DNA from: Paludibacter sp.
GTDB taxonomy: Bacteria > Bacteroidota > Bacteroidia > Bacteroidales > Paludibacteraceae
Length of the DNA: 64,000 nucleotides
Direction: 5' to 3'
Assembly: GCA_028692715.1 (NCBI GenBank)
Contig: JAQUWU010000013.1
Coordinates: 1-64,000, forward strand
The notes under the pieces are model-generated. The model saw only the letters and a list, made by a program, of their open reading frames with translations, searched no databases and was not told the origin of the DNA. Positions 9,481 through 19,900 of this stretch are shown piece after piece. Both the position numbers and the translations under genes were made by a program. How positions within the stretch are numbered: position 1 is the stretch's first letter; each line of letters starts with the position of its first letter.

Positions 9481-9511
9481 AAGAGGAACCTATTTAACTG
9501 AAGTCCCTCTT
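9481..9511. terminator. Possible weak terminator between convergent HTCS and kinase genes
   Basis: Arms AAGAGGAAC (9481-9489) and GTCCCTCTT (9503-9511) pair with one mismatch across a 13-base loop, in the 116-base gap between two convergent genes. The T-run is poor on both strands, so this is a weak call. Confidence 0.3.
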
Positions 9512-9530
9512 CCTTGTAAAAATTTGAAAG

Positions 9531-11006
9531 TTACAATCCTGTTACAGTTAAGAATTTTTCATATGCTTCCTCCCATGCTTCCGGGTTCTCAGGGTAGAAT
9601 TCGTCAATATGAACCGACTCGGCTATGATCTGACGCATTTCCTGTAACGAACCAACACATCCGGCTGCTTTTGCCTGAAGCATAATATTACCGATAGCGG
9701 TTGCTTCCGAAGGTCCGCCAATTACAGGTATTCCAATAGAGTTTGCTGTCCATTGATTTAATAATGGGTTCTTTGATCCTCCACCTATCACATGTAGTTT
9801 TTCGATGGGGAATGGAGCCATATCTTTCAATAAGCCCAAAACATTGCGGTATTTCAGTGAAAGACTTTCGAAAATACAACGTACAAACTCCGGGTGAGTC
9901 TGAGGTACTTTTTGTCCGGTAGCCGAACAATAATCCTGAATAGCCCTGGTCATACTTATCGGGTTTACGAATGAACTATGATCCGGCTCAATAAACGATT
10001 GAAATGGATCAACAGTATCGGCCATTTGCACAATTTTTTCATATGCATAAGTGATGCCTTCTTTTTTCCATTCTTTCATGCATTGTTCCAGAATCCACAT
10101 TCCTGTAATATTTTTCAGAAAACGGATTGTTCCTTCTACGCCACCTTCGTTAGTGAAGTTGTTTTTCGATGTTTGCTCGTTTATAATGGGATCCTTTAAT
10201 TCAACTCCCATCATCGACCAGGTACCGGAACTCAGGTAAGCATAATTTTCATTGGCAGCAGGAACAGCAGCAACCGCAGAGGCAGTATCATGTCCTGCAA
10301 CAGCCACTACATTTACTTTACCCAGCTCGCTTTCTTCGGCCAAATCATCTCGTAATGTACCAATCAGGTGTCCCGGCATTACAATTTCGCCTAAAACAGA
10401 AGGTGAAACACCTGCTTTTTCGAGCAATTCAGCTTCGAATTTTTTAGTACGGGGATTTAAAATCTGTGATGTAGAAGCAATCGTATATTCCACTACTTTA
10501 TTGCCAGTAAGCATATAAGCTAACGCATCAGCCATAAAAAGGATTTCTTTAGTAGCTTTCAATAATGAATTGTTGGCCTGACTCATTGCAAAAAGTTGAA
10601 ATAAACTGTTGAAATTTATCACTTGACTTCCTGTCAGATTATACACTTTTTCGCGGGGAACGATTTCGAAGTATTTTTCGGGAGCACCAATACTGTGTGG
10701 GTCGCGGTATGCATAAGGAGCACCAAGAATAGAACCATCTTCGGCCAACAAGGCAAAGTCAACACCCCAGGTATCAACACCTATAGATGTTATTACAACA
10801 CCTTCATTTTTAGCAGCTATGAGACCTGCTTTCAGATGTTCGAACAATGAATAGATGTTCCAATGAAAGTGATCTCCAATTTGAAGAATTTGGTTTGGGA
10901 AACGGGTCAGTTCTTTCATTTGAAGTCTGCCATTTTCAATTGTACCCAGAATGGATCGACCGCTGGTTGCACCCAGATCGAATGCAAGGAATGATTTGTT
11001 TTTCAT
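9531..11006 (-). CDS. rhaB: Rhamnulokinase / L-fuculokinase (FGGY family)
   Basis: A 491-residue FGGY carbohydrate kinase that phosphorylates a 6-deoxy-ketohexose (L-rhamnulose or L-fuculose) at C1 in the cytoplasm. It shows the N-terminal phosphate loop FLAFDLGATSGRSILG, IDTWGVDFALL, the sugar-loop segment AYRDPHS, AGHDTASAVAAVP, YLSSGTWSMMG and the adenosine motif HVIGGGSKNPLLNQ. Length is normal. The start at 11006 is preferred because it lies directly before the conserved N-terminus; the frame stays open to 11048. It is the last gene of the minus-strand operon that begins with the two DUF4450-like genes. Rhamnulokinases and fuculokinases of Bacteroidota look alike, and FucU/FucP also occur in the window, so the exact substrate is not settled. 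Confidence 0.88.
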   Translation of the reverse strand: MKNKSFLAFDLGATSGRSILGTIENGRLQMKELTRFPNQILQIGDHFHWNIYSLFEHLKAGLIAAKNEGVVITSIGVDTWGVDFALLAEDGSILGAPYAYRDPHSIGAPEKYFEIVPREKVYNLTGSQVINFNSLFQLFAMSQANNSLLKATKEILFMADALAYMLTGNKVVEYTIASTSQILNPRTKKFEAELLEKAGVSPSVLGEIVMPGHLIGTLRDDLAEESELGKVNVVAVAGHDTASAVAAVPAANENYAYLSSGTWSMMGVELKDPIINEQTSKNNFTNEGGVEGTIRFLKNITGMWILEQCMKEWKKEGITYAYEKIVQMADTVDPFQSFIEPDHSSFVNPISMTRAIQDYCSATGQKVPQTHPEFVRCIFESLSLKYRNVLGLLKDMAPFPIEKLHVIGGGSKNPLLNQWTANSIGIPVIGGPSEATAIGNIMLQAKAAGCVGSLQEMRQIIAESVHIDEFYPENPEAWEEAYEKFLTVTGL

Positions 11007-11158
11007 GTGTAAATTAATTGTTTTATCATGGTCACATGGAACTCGCATACCAAATTTTATCTCCCGTTGGTCGCTGACCGCTGGTTCAGAATCTTTGGTA
11101 AATGCTTGCGTTCATGCTCGTTTCATGAATATCGTAAATTATTATATTTAGTATTTAT

Positions 11159-12337
11159 TTATCTGGGCAAAATAAACTGACCTGCCCCAGCTGAAAGCCA
11201 AACTTCAGGAGGCCATATTTCGTGAAGTACTTCTGTTAAGATAAGCTTCTCGGCCAATTGAATTCCTCTTAATAGGTTCACTGGATAAGTTCCGGCTGCT
11301 ATAGCCAACCGGGTGCTTCCTATTAAACGATCATTCCACTCTATTTTTCGTTTGAGATCGCGTATAACCCGTAATACGGGGTCTGAGAGCAATGGGTTAG
11401 TCATTCTTTCCAGCAAATCACGGGCATATTCTTTCCAACCATGAACTGTAAATAAGTCATCAACACCATGATACTTATTAATTAATCCGGCTCCTGCTTC
11501 ATCAATAAATGCTTTTCGGGTAATTTCCATAAGATCGGTTTGAAGACCGGCCTCCGCTAACGTTCGACAGCCTCGCTCATGCGCTAAAAGGCCAAGAAGC
11601 AAATGTATTGCATTGTGCCCATAGAGTTTCGCCTCTTCAAACGGAAGAAGGTCAGCTTTTTCATCAAAAATGTCAATTCTACGAGTAAATCCAGGTAAGT
11701 CAATCTTTGATATTAATATCTTATTGAAAGCTTCAACAAGGACTGTTTTATTATTATTTGGAGTGAGTGGTGCAAGTCCATATTGCTCAACAACCATAGA
11801 ATCCTCAACAATACTAGACATTTTACCGATAACTGTATTCAGAAACTGAACATTGCTCAGGCTTTGATCTCCTCCATATTTCTCTACACCAGCCCGCAGT
11901 GCTTCAGCAGCATGATTATTGTTTTCTGCAGTATAAATGATGGTTTGTTTGTCTGAGTTTCGTTTTTTCAATCCTTCGGCCAAACATGAGACAACCGAAA
12001 GATCTCCTCCCCTATCATAAAACGCAATTGAAGGCAGCGATGTGGAAATTTCGTCAGCCACAGCAATGGCCTCAATTAGCTCCTGTCTGTCTTTTTCGCT
12101 CCTCGGATTCAACATTCTGACACCTTCAATCTCAGTTGTCAAAATAGAATCGTGAAAAGCTATATTAATTGTACAACGTCCATTATTTTTATTTATGGCA
12201 TCCACCAGTGCATCATCCACTTCGGCAATAGTAAAGGATTTAAAGTTGCCGGAACGAAATGCTTCATAAAGAAACAAACCTGTTTGAATTGGCCCCAGAC
12301 CGAAACCTACAAAATTTCCCTTTTCAATATTTTTCAT
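11159..12337 (-). CDS. Mannitol/altronate dehydrogenase-like polyol oxidoreductase
   Basis: A 392-residue protein of the mannitol dehydrogenase superfamily. A Rossmann NAD(P) motif is at the N-terminus (VGFGLGPIQTGLF). A mid-protein YTAENNNHAAEA matches the region of the family's ENN-type substrate motif, and the helical C-terminal domain contains AKLYGHNAIHLLLG, which fits the catalytic Lys and the N...H pair. The start at 12337 is chosen because it precedes the Rossmann strand directly; it overlaps the end of the upstream gene by 14 bases, which indicates translational coupling. Family members oxidise sugar alcohols, their phosphates or aldonates. Here it probably acts on a polyol or uronate-derived intermediate from pectin sugars; the substrate cannot be read from the sequence. 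Confidence 0.7.
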   Translation of the reverse strand: MKNIEKGNFVGFGLGPIQTGLFLYEAFRSGNFKSFTIAEVDDALVDAINKNNGRCTINIAFHDSILTTEIEGVRMLNPRSEKDRQELIEAIAVADEISTSLPSIAFYDRGGDLSVVSCLAEGLKKRNSDKQTIIYTAENNNHAAEALRAGVEKYGGDQSLSNVQFLNTVIGKMSSIVEDSMVVEQYGLAPLTPNNNKTVLVEAFNKILISKIDLPGFTRRIDIFDEKADLLPFEEAKLYGHNAIHLLLGLLAHERGCRTLAEAGLQTDLMEITRKAFIDEAGAGLINKYHGVDDLFTVHGWKEYARDLLERMTNPLLSDPVLRVIRDLKRKIEWNDRLIGSTRLAIAAGTYPVNLLRGIQLAEKLILTEVLHEIWPPEVWLSAGAGQFILPR

Positions 12338-13214
12338 GTTGATTAGTGTTTTGTTGAACCTCATTCGCTTGTTTTTGTAAAAATTCAAGCCCATTCTTAA
12401 TAAAATCAGGTGCATCAGGACAGACATTTTTGAATATGCCACGTTTATAACCGAATCCATTTTCTCCTGTATTGTACGTTTCCATCAAGATACGTGCATT
12501 CGGACAAACATCTGCCAATGTATGAAATACATCACTCCATGGAACAAGTCCACCTCCGGGTACTCCCCGGTCACTTTCGCAGGCATGGATTCCCCATAAT
12601 GCGCTACCACAAGTCTTTATAGCACTAGCATAATCACGCTCTTCCGTAATCATATGGTAGGTATCAAGATTGATGTAGAGTTGTGGGTGCTGAACCAGAG
12701 AAACCAAATCAATAGCTTCTTGAGCCGAATGTACCAGATGAGTTCGAAATCGGCTCATAGGTTCAATGACCAGTTTTACATTTAAACTTTCGGCAAATTC
12801 AGCCAATTGATAAAGATTTTGTGCTATTCGTTCCAATTCGGCATATTGCCTTGGTTGACGCAAAATATGACCAGGATGCCCATAAGTAGCTCCATTATAA
12901 GCAACTGCTCCTAACTCGGATGCCCGCTTTAAAATCTGACGATGCCACTCCATGCCAAGTTGCTGTTTCTCTACCGATTCGGAAGAGATATCACACTCCA
13001 TTGGCCAAACATTACCCGGCCCAACTGTCAACTCGAGACCAAGCTCACAGGCTCTTTTTCTAACCGGAATTGGGTCAAAAGCAATGTCATCTCCAAGAGA
13101 AATTTCAAACAAACTCAAACCAAGATCTCGGGCTTCATTGAGGATATATAGGCAATCGTCCGTCCAATGCTCTATCCAGAGAAACTGATGCGCCCCATAT
13201 TTATATGATTTCAT
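12324..13214 (-). CDS. Sugar phosphate isomerase/epimerase (xylose isomerase-like TIM barrel)
   Basis: A 296-residue AP-endonuclease-2/xylose-isomerase-like TIM barrel, close in style to D-tagatose/D-psicose 3-epimerases. Candidate metal ligands are Glu in LVIEPMSRFRTH, Asp in LYINLDTYHM, His in GIHACESDRGVPG and Glu in ILMETYNTG, the E-D-H-E set of the family. There is no signal peptide, so it is cytoplasmic. It is the middle gene of the operon between the DUF4450-like genes (48-base gap) and the polyol dehydrogenase (14-base overlap). It would interconvert ketoses before phosphorylation or reduction. Whether it can stand in for the missing rhamnose or fucose isomerase is open. Confidence 0.78.
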   Translation of the reverse strand: MKSYKYGAHQFLWIEHWTDDCLYILNEARDLGLSLFEISLGDDIAFDPIPVRKRACELGLELTVGPGNVWPMECDISSESVEKQQLGMEWHRQILKRASELGAVAYNGATYGHPGHILRQPRQYAELERIAQNLYQLAEFAESLNVKLVIEPMSRFRTHLVHSAQEAIDLVSLVQHPQLYINLDTYHMITEERDYASAIKTCGSALWGIHACESDRGVPGGGLVPWSDVFHTLADVCPNARILMETYNTGENGFGYKRGIFKNVCPDAPDFIKNGLEFLQKQANEVQQNTNQHEKY

Positions 13215-13262
13215 TTTTTGTTATATTAGCGTTGTCAACAATATTTATTCAGCTACAAGATA

Positions 13263-16200
13263 TTACTTGGCCAGCGTTACACTCATTAAACCAACTACAA
13301 CCTCGTTTGCAGTTGTTTTCAAAACCAACTCTTTCAATTGTTTCGAGGCATTTAATGGTAGGTCTAAGACTGTTGCAGCACCACCATCAATCTGACCGGT
13401 ATTGAATTTAAAACCGGGTAGTACCGAATTGTTGTTAAACGTAAACTGTGCCGTTTTAAGATACAATCGTTGTGGACGTGGGGCATCGAATGGAAAAGCT
13501 GAATTATCCACATAGTAATCTTTTTCAATAGGATGCCATGTTTCAGGATTACGAAGCACCAGGCTGTCTTTTGACCCATCAGCATAAACAGCGTACACCG
13601 TTGCATTGGTAAAGCGCGATTGCATATAATTGGTACTACCTGCCATAAGCAAATAGGCATGACTAGCCGTTTGATTCACCGGTATACTAACTTCTTTCGG
13701 AAAATTATCCCACTGCGAAGTAAATACTATGTTTTTAGCATTATCTTCGCCCGGAGTAGCAAATGGAACGCCTTGCGGGGTTACAATCTCGTTCTTTGTT
13801 CCGGCAGTTTTGCGTAGGCCCGAATCATCGATATTGGCCGTAATTTCGGGGTGAGTCCATTCTCCAATACCGGAACTTGGCAATGCCAACGTTGGGTAAG
13901 GACAACGTGGAGTTAGGTATTTATTTTTAAAGATATTAGTCACCTTGTCATTAAAAACATTCGTCAGATCCAGCTTTTCGTAAGTGGTTGTCTTCGGATT
14001 TTCAATCGTCCAGTTTGCCACCCATTCTGTTTGCGTTTTATTGTTGCCGGCATCGACAGAAACTACATTGTAACCATTTACAAGGAACTGCGCTGGAATA
14101 ATAATACTGGCAGATTTTGCATTGCCCTCAACCTTAACTTTGGTGGTAAAAGCATTGCTTCCCGGGTTAACAGTTAAGCTAACATCCATACCCGCAGCAG
14201 TGTTATTCCTCAAATAGAAATTTAAACTGTTTGAGGGCTGCTCGTTTGGCGCTATTACTTCGATTGGTTTACTAATTTCGAAAGTAACAGCTTCCCACCA
14301 TGTCATGTTGTTTTGTTTTACTTTTACGAACAACGACCTGTGACCCATTTCACCTTTCACGGTTCCGCTAACAACACTTTCTGTTTTCTGAATATTAGCA
14401 AGTACAGCTTGTGGATCAAACACATCGGTAATCAGAGCGTTTGGAGATCCGACTGAGAATTTCTCGCCAAGAGCATACCTTGCATTTGAACTAAGCTTTG
14501 TAATGGCATTACCGGCATATTCAATTGAAATATCGAACTTCGAACCGATTTCGGTCGTAAATTCAATTTCAGGGTGATCAATGCTATTCTCGTTGTAGTT
14601 GAAGTCGATATTTTTTCCGTTTACCTTCACTGAAACAATCTTATCCAGTAGTGGGCTTGTGCAAAAATGAATTTTTACTGGCTTTGCAAAAGTGGGTATT
14701 ACGGTGTAATTAGCGGTATTTCCTACTCGTTTATACGAAAATTTAATGTCGGGAATAGTGATGGCTGCGTGATTCCATTTTTCAGGGAAACCGGGTTTAA
14801 TGGTCACCACCCCATCGAGCAGATTGGGTTTAATACCAAACAAACCTTCAACCAACGAACGTGAAGCCATACCAATGCAGTCGGCAAAATCGCGATAAGT
14901 TTCGCCACGAGCCGCATCGTAAGCCGACAATTGTACAAAATTTCCCGGACTACTCCCCAAATACATCGCATCCAATATTGAACCTTTAAACATTTTCATA
15001 GCTTCCTCGCTACGCCCAGTTTGCCAAAATGACAAGGCTGTGTGTAGATTCTCGGCAAACACCACATTGTTAACAGACCAGTTGTAAGGCATCCAATTAG
15101 TGGTGGAAACCATATAATTATCTGTTTCTTTTAGACCTTTGGCCAATACAGGTATATGAGGTATTTCGTGGTTAATATACTCTGTCATTTGGTACGCTTT
15201 AAAAAGGTCGGTTACCTCGGAGTCGATGGTATGGTAAACAGTCCAAACCCCGGCAGCAGGGTGGGTTTGCTTTAGTCCCAGGTAATCGCGGTATTCGGCA
15301 TACCAACCTTTCGTTGGATACCAAAGCAATTCATCCATGGCTGTTTTTATGTTTCGGGCTTCTGTCTCGTATGGAGTAGGATCTTCCCCTATTAATTTGG
15401 CTAAATGCGCCATATTTTTGTTGCTATAATAATTATAAGCTGAAGAATGGGTAACACCACCACCATTATATTGTAATCCATCGCTGGCCCAAATAGCGGC
15501 ATAGGCATCGTAAAGTCCATCACGCCCTACGTTAAAATTACGTTTTTCCCATTCCATGTGGCGTTTGAGTAAGGGCCATGTTTTTTTCACATACTCTAAA
15601 TCACCAGTCCACAGGTAATGACGCAAAAGGGCATCGACATATACCAAATTCATATCGTAGTGGTGTGGACGATTGTTTTCATTGGGGTTACGACAAATAT
15701 AACCATTTGAAAAAACTGCATTGCCCATTTTTTCTTCCTGACGTGATAATAGTTTTTGGGGATCAGGAACATTTGGTCCGCCTTCGGGCGAAATAACCTG
15801 CGAAGCCGCATAAGCATCAAAGTGAGTTCGGGAACGGTCGCTCCAGCCAAGTACATCACCCACGTAAGGACCACGCCATCCGTTAAGTCGCATTCTAAAA
15901 ACAATAGCTCCATGTAACCAGGCTGGAGATTCCCAGGTAGCATCAGCAGCATAACTAAGCACGCCTCCCAGATTATTTAAATAAGGGTCAGGAGTTTCAA
16001 TTACTACCCGATCGACATCTTTTAAACGTTCTTTGTTGGCACGTGCAAATATTTCAGGACTGTTGGTATATTTAAACCCAGACTCATTTCCTTTAGCAAT
16101 GATGAAATACAATGTACCATCAGCTTTCACTTTTGTGCAAAGTGCCGGTGTTTTTTCACTTGTCGACGCAAAAAAGCTAAGAGGATCTTTGGCCTTCGAA

Positions 16201-16973
16201 GCATCTGACACTTTTGTTATTCCTTTTTCGGGAAAAATACCGCACATATACTGAACCTTGCCCTTGAGCGCTTGATTCGAATTAGTATTTGATTTTTCAG
16301 CTCCAGAAACAGGATTTATGTAACGTTCAGATTCTTTCACTACATTGCCTGTAAAATAAGCTAAAACAAAGTTGTTTTTGTTTATTTCGAGAGAATTATT
16401 GGTGCAATTTTCGGGTTTCAAATAAAAACTTGATTCGGGGTCAGCTCCTAATTCACCATCTCGGTGAAATCTTTCGTTGCTTACACCACCATAAGAACAG
16501 AACACATCCAGGTTTGAGGGCGTATTTTTACCTTCAACTTTAATGACAACACCTTCTTTTTCGTAAAGAGCCAACACGGTAATGGTTAGTTTTCCCTTTC
16601 CTAACAGAGGATCGGTAACTTCATACGTCATTTTACCGGGAGAGTAACGAGCCACATATTTTGCTGCCTCCGAAACCCATTTACTCTTCTTACCTTTGGC
16701 AATACCAATTTTTATATTGCCACCCATACCGGGAAGAAACATGGCAAATTCCGGAATATCGCCAGTCTCGACCCTGAATCCGGTATTACCGCCATACAAT
16801 GCACGGTTGAACCTTCGTGCACCATTTTCAATGACAAAATCTCCACCATCCGGTCTATAACGAACTTCACGTTCCATGTTATGCCAATAAGCTCCATTGT
16901 TTTGAACCGGCTGAGATATGCCACTTGCACAAAAAGCAAGAAAAACTAAAATAAATAAATAACGAGTTATCAT
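13263..16973 (-). CDS. DUF4450-like secreted glycosidase candidate, copy 1
   Basis: A 1236-residue protein with a Sec signal peptide (about 1-20, ending SGISQP). Residues 30-330 form the N-terminal domain I match to DUF4450 (RRFNRALYG, GFRVETGDIPEF, GADPESSFYLKPENC). Residues 340-760 look like an (alpha/alpha)6 six-hairpin glycosidase barrel: GWRGPYVGDVLGWSDR near 371, IWASDGLQYNGGGVTHSS near 503, ARGETYRDFAD near 693. A beta-rich linker follows, then a C-terminal module from about 1000 with GIGEW, TPQGVPFATP and IDGGAATVLDLPL. Two paralogues lie in the window. It is followed in the operon by an epimerase, a dehydrogenase and a rhamnulokinase, so release of a deoxyhexose is a reasonable inference. 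It is clearly richer in G+C than its neighbour copy. Confidence 0.8.
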   Translation of the reverse strand: MITRYLFILVFLAFCASGISQPVQNNGAYWHNMEREVRYRPDGGDFVIENGARRFNRALYGGNTGFRVETGDIPEFAMFLPGMGGNIKIGIAKGKKSKWVSEAAKYVARYSPGKMTYEVTDPLLGKGKLTITVLALYEKEGVVIKVEGKNTPSNLDVFCSYGGVSNERFHRDGELGADPESSFYLKPENCTNNSLEINKNNFVLAYFTGNVVKESERYINPVSGAEKSNTNSNQALKGKVQYMCGIFPEKGITKVSDASKAKDPLSFFASTSEKTPALCTKVKADGTLYFIIAKGNESGFKYTNSPEIFARANKERLKDVDRVVIETPDPYLNNLGGVLSYAADATWESPAWLHGAIVFRMRLNGWRGPYVGDVLGWSDRSRTHFDAYAASQVISPEGGPNVPDPQKLLSRQEEKMGNAVFSNGYICRNPNENNRPHHYDMNLVYVDALLRHYLWTGDLEYVKKTWPLLKRHMEWEKRNFNVGRDGLYDAYAAIWASDGLQYNGGGVTHSSAYNYYSNKNMAHLAKLIGEDPTPYETEARNIKTAMDELLWYPTKGWYAEYRDYLGLKQTHPAAGVWTVYHTIDSEVTDLFKAYQMTEYINHEIPHIPVLAKGLKETDNYMVSTTNWMPYNWSVNNVVFAENLHTALSFWQTGRSEEAMKMFKGSILDAMYLGSSPGNFVQLSAYDAARGETYRDFADCIGMASRSLVEGLFGIKPNLLDGVVTIKPGFPEKWNHAAITIPDIKFSYKRVGNTANYTVIPTFAKPVKIHFCTSPLLDKIVSVKVNGKNIDFNYNENSIDHPEIEFTTEIGSKFDISIEYAGNAITKLSSNARYALGEKFSVGSPNALITDVFDPQAVLANIQKTESVVSGTVKGEMGHRSLFVKVKQNNMTWWEAVTFEISKPIEVIAPNEQPSNSLNFYLRNNTAAGMDVSLTVNPGSNAFTTKVKVEGNAKSASIIIPAQFLVNGYNVVSVDAGNNKTQTEWVANWTIENPKTTTYEKLDLTNVFNDKVTNIFKNKYLTPRCPYPTLALPSSGIGEWTHPEITANIDDSGLRKTAGTKNEIVTPQGVPFATPGEDNAKNIVFTSQWDNFPKEVSIPVNQTASHAYLLMAGSTNYMQSRFTNATVYAVYADGSKDSLVLRNPETWHPIEKDYYVDNSAFPFDAPRPQRLYLKTAQFTFNNNSVLPGFKFNTGQIDGGAATVLDLPLNASKQLKELVLKTTANEVVVGLMSVTLAK

Positions 16974-16997
16974 GAAATTGGTATTAAATTGTATAGA

Positions 16998-19900
16998 TTA
17001 TCTCTTTAATGTTGCAGCCATTAAGCCAATTACAACATCATTTGTATTCGTTGCAAGTTTTATACTTGATAAGGTTTTATCCGGATTCAATGGCAAGTCA
17101 AGCATTGAGGCTGCACCTCCATCAATTCTCACGGTATGGTTTCTCGATATCACATTGTATGAATCCAAGTGCCATTCGCCTGTTTTTAAATAAAACCTCG
17201 TTGGTTGTGGTTTAGTCAGATTAAATGCATACCCATCATGGTGGTAGTCTTGTTCTATAGGCCACCAATTGTCAGGGCTTTTTAATAGTAAAATATCTTT
17301 TGATCCATCCGTATATTGGATTTGAATTTCACCATTAATCATATGTATTTGCATATGATGCATTGACCCTGCCATTAATAGATATATGTGACTAGCTTTA
17401 CCGGAAAGTGGTATCTCAATAGAATCCGGATAATTGTCCCATTTCGATGAAAAGACAATGTTTTTTCCAATGACATCTGGTGTGTTAAATGGCACACCTT
17501 GCGGTGAAACGATATTTCCGTTTGCTTTAGCAATATTCCAAAATCCTGAATCGTCAATCTTCTCCATTTCATTATATGAACACCAATCACCAATACCTTG
17601 AATAGGAATGCTCAGGGTTGGATATGGGCAACGTGGCGAATAATACTGTTTATTGAAGATATTTGTTACTCTATCATTATAGACGTCAGATAGTTCTACG
17701 GACTCATATTTGTCCGCTTTTGTAGATTTTAAATGCCAGTTAATAACATCATCTTTGAATTGAACATTGTTTGACAGCCATTGAATATTATTACTTCCGG
17801 GAACAAGCTTATCTTTCGAGATATTTATTGTTTCAGTAGATGTGCGTGCTGGAATATTGACTGATTTTGAAAAATCACCAACAGATACCTTACCATTTAC
17901 AGATTTTGACGTATTATTTCTTGTAACAAATTGAATTTTATCTTCTTGTTGAGTTTTATCATATACAAAATCAATCGGATTTCTTAATTCAAAAGAAATT
18001 GGTAACCACCAAATCAGAGCACCTTGTTGTACTTTTGCAAAAGCAGTTCTCCACCCTATACTTCCTTGAAGTGTTGCCGATAAATTGTTGTTTGTGCTTA
18101 CATTTGAAAGAATGCCTTGAGGATCGTACACATCAATAAACCTGATTTTCTGACTTTTCAAGCTGAGGCTATCGCCCAAAGCATAGAAATAGTTCACAGT
18201 TGTTTCTTCTATTTGTTCGCCTGCCCATTCTATTTCAACTTCAAACTTTTTCTCTTTGTTTGTTTCAATAATAATCTCAGGACAACCAATAGCATTTTCG
18301 GACAAAGTCCACTTGGTGGCAACCCCGTTTACCTTCACCTCATTTATTTGATCGTACAGTGCTTTAACGTTTAATTTTAAATGAATAGGTTCCATAAATT
18401 TTGAACTAAAGTTATACGTTTCCCTCTTTCCATTCTTTTTAAATTGTAATTCAAAATCAGGTGTTTCAATACTTGCATGATTCCATGATTCTGGAAATCC
18501 GGGTCGAAAATTTATAACATGATTTATTAAATCAGGAGACACTCCAAATAGGCCTTCTATAAATGCTCTTGAAGCCATGCCTATTCCATCTGCAAAATCC
18601 CGATAAAGTTCACCTCTAAATGCGTCATAAAATGATAGTTGCCCGAAATTTCCTGGACTTGAACCTAAAAACATATTATCAATAAAAGTGCTTTTTGTAA
18701 GATTATATGCATCATCGTTTCTACCAGCTTGCCAATAAGTTAAAGCTGTGTGCAAAACTTCTGCCATTGCGACATTGTTGTTCGACCATGTATAAGGCAT
18801 CCAGTTTGTTGTAGGAATTGTATAGTATTTATTTGAATTAAGACCTGATGCAACTATTGGAATCTGTGGTATATATTTGTCTACATACCGGGTCATTTGA
18901 TAAGTTTGGAAAGGATCAGCAGCACCCTCATCTACTGAATGATAAACTGTCCACAATGCTGCAGAAGGATGCAAAAGCTGATTCCCTAGTAAATCTTTAT
19001 ACTCAGCAAACCAACCAAGTTCGGGCATCCATAACTGTTTGTTCATCGCTTTTTTTATTTTCTCAGCTTCTTTCGCATAAGGTGTAGGATCTTTTCCAAC
19101 AAGCGGTGCAATTTGAGCCGCTATTTTATTGGCTCTATAGTTATAAGCAGAGGAGTGTGTTACACCCCCGCCATTATATTGAAGAGCATCGCTTGCCCAA
19201 ATACAGCAATATGCATCGTATAGTCCATCGTCATTTCCATCAAAGTTTCTTTTTTCCCAAGCCAGATGTCTGGTTAAGACAGGCCAGCTTTTTTTCAAAA
19301 ATTCAATATCTCCAGTCCAATTGAAATGAGATAGTAATTCTGATATAAACACAATGTTCATATCATAATGATGAGGCATATTTCCAGCTTTTGGATATCT
19401 ACCAATATATCCATCAGTATAAAGGGCTGTTCCAACTTCTTCTTTTTGTCTTGCAAGATTTGTTGCCGTATCAGGTACACTTATTCCAGATGCAGGTTCA
19501 GTGAATTGAGCAGCAAAATAACCTTGAAAATGGGTTCGTGCTCTGTCATGCCAGCCCAACCAATCTCCAGCATACGCACCTCTCCAGCCATTTAATGCCA
19601 TTCGCCAAGCAATTGCGCCATGAAGAAACGATTTCCCATCCCATATAGCATCCGCGGCTGTACTTAACGTTGAAGCAACAGAATTTATATATTCATCAGG
19701 TGTATTAATTTTTATTCTGTCGGCAATTGACTTACGTTTATTTTCAGCTTGATTATATACATTAGATAAATTCTCGTTAGCGGATATTTTTTTCGATTTT
19801 GGATCAACAAGCATTATGTAATTAGTTAGCTCATTTAGTGAAATAGTCCCAGCAATTGCAGGCGTGTTCGATTTTCCAGTCTTGGTTAATTTTAATGGAG

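Noticed and set aside
12324-12337. Frameshift between the epimerase and polyol dehydrogenase genes
   Set aside because: Each protein is complete for its own family; the 14-base overlap is normal translational coupling.
13263-16973. Assigning the DUF4450-like proteins to GH78 or GH106 rhamnosidases
   Set aside because: The barrel motifs differ from both families as I know them and the N- and C-terminal domains do not fit, so only a candidate function is given.
13364-19595. Many open frames of 60-100 codons on the strand opposite the DUF4450-like genes
   Set aside because: They lie wholly inside long, clearly conserved coding genes, have no recognisable domains or start context, and are shadows of codon bias.
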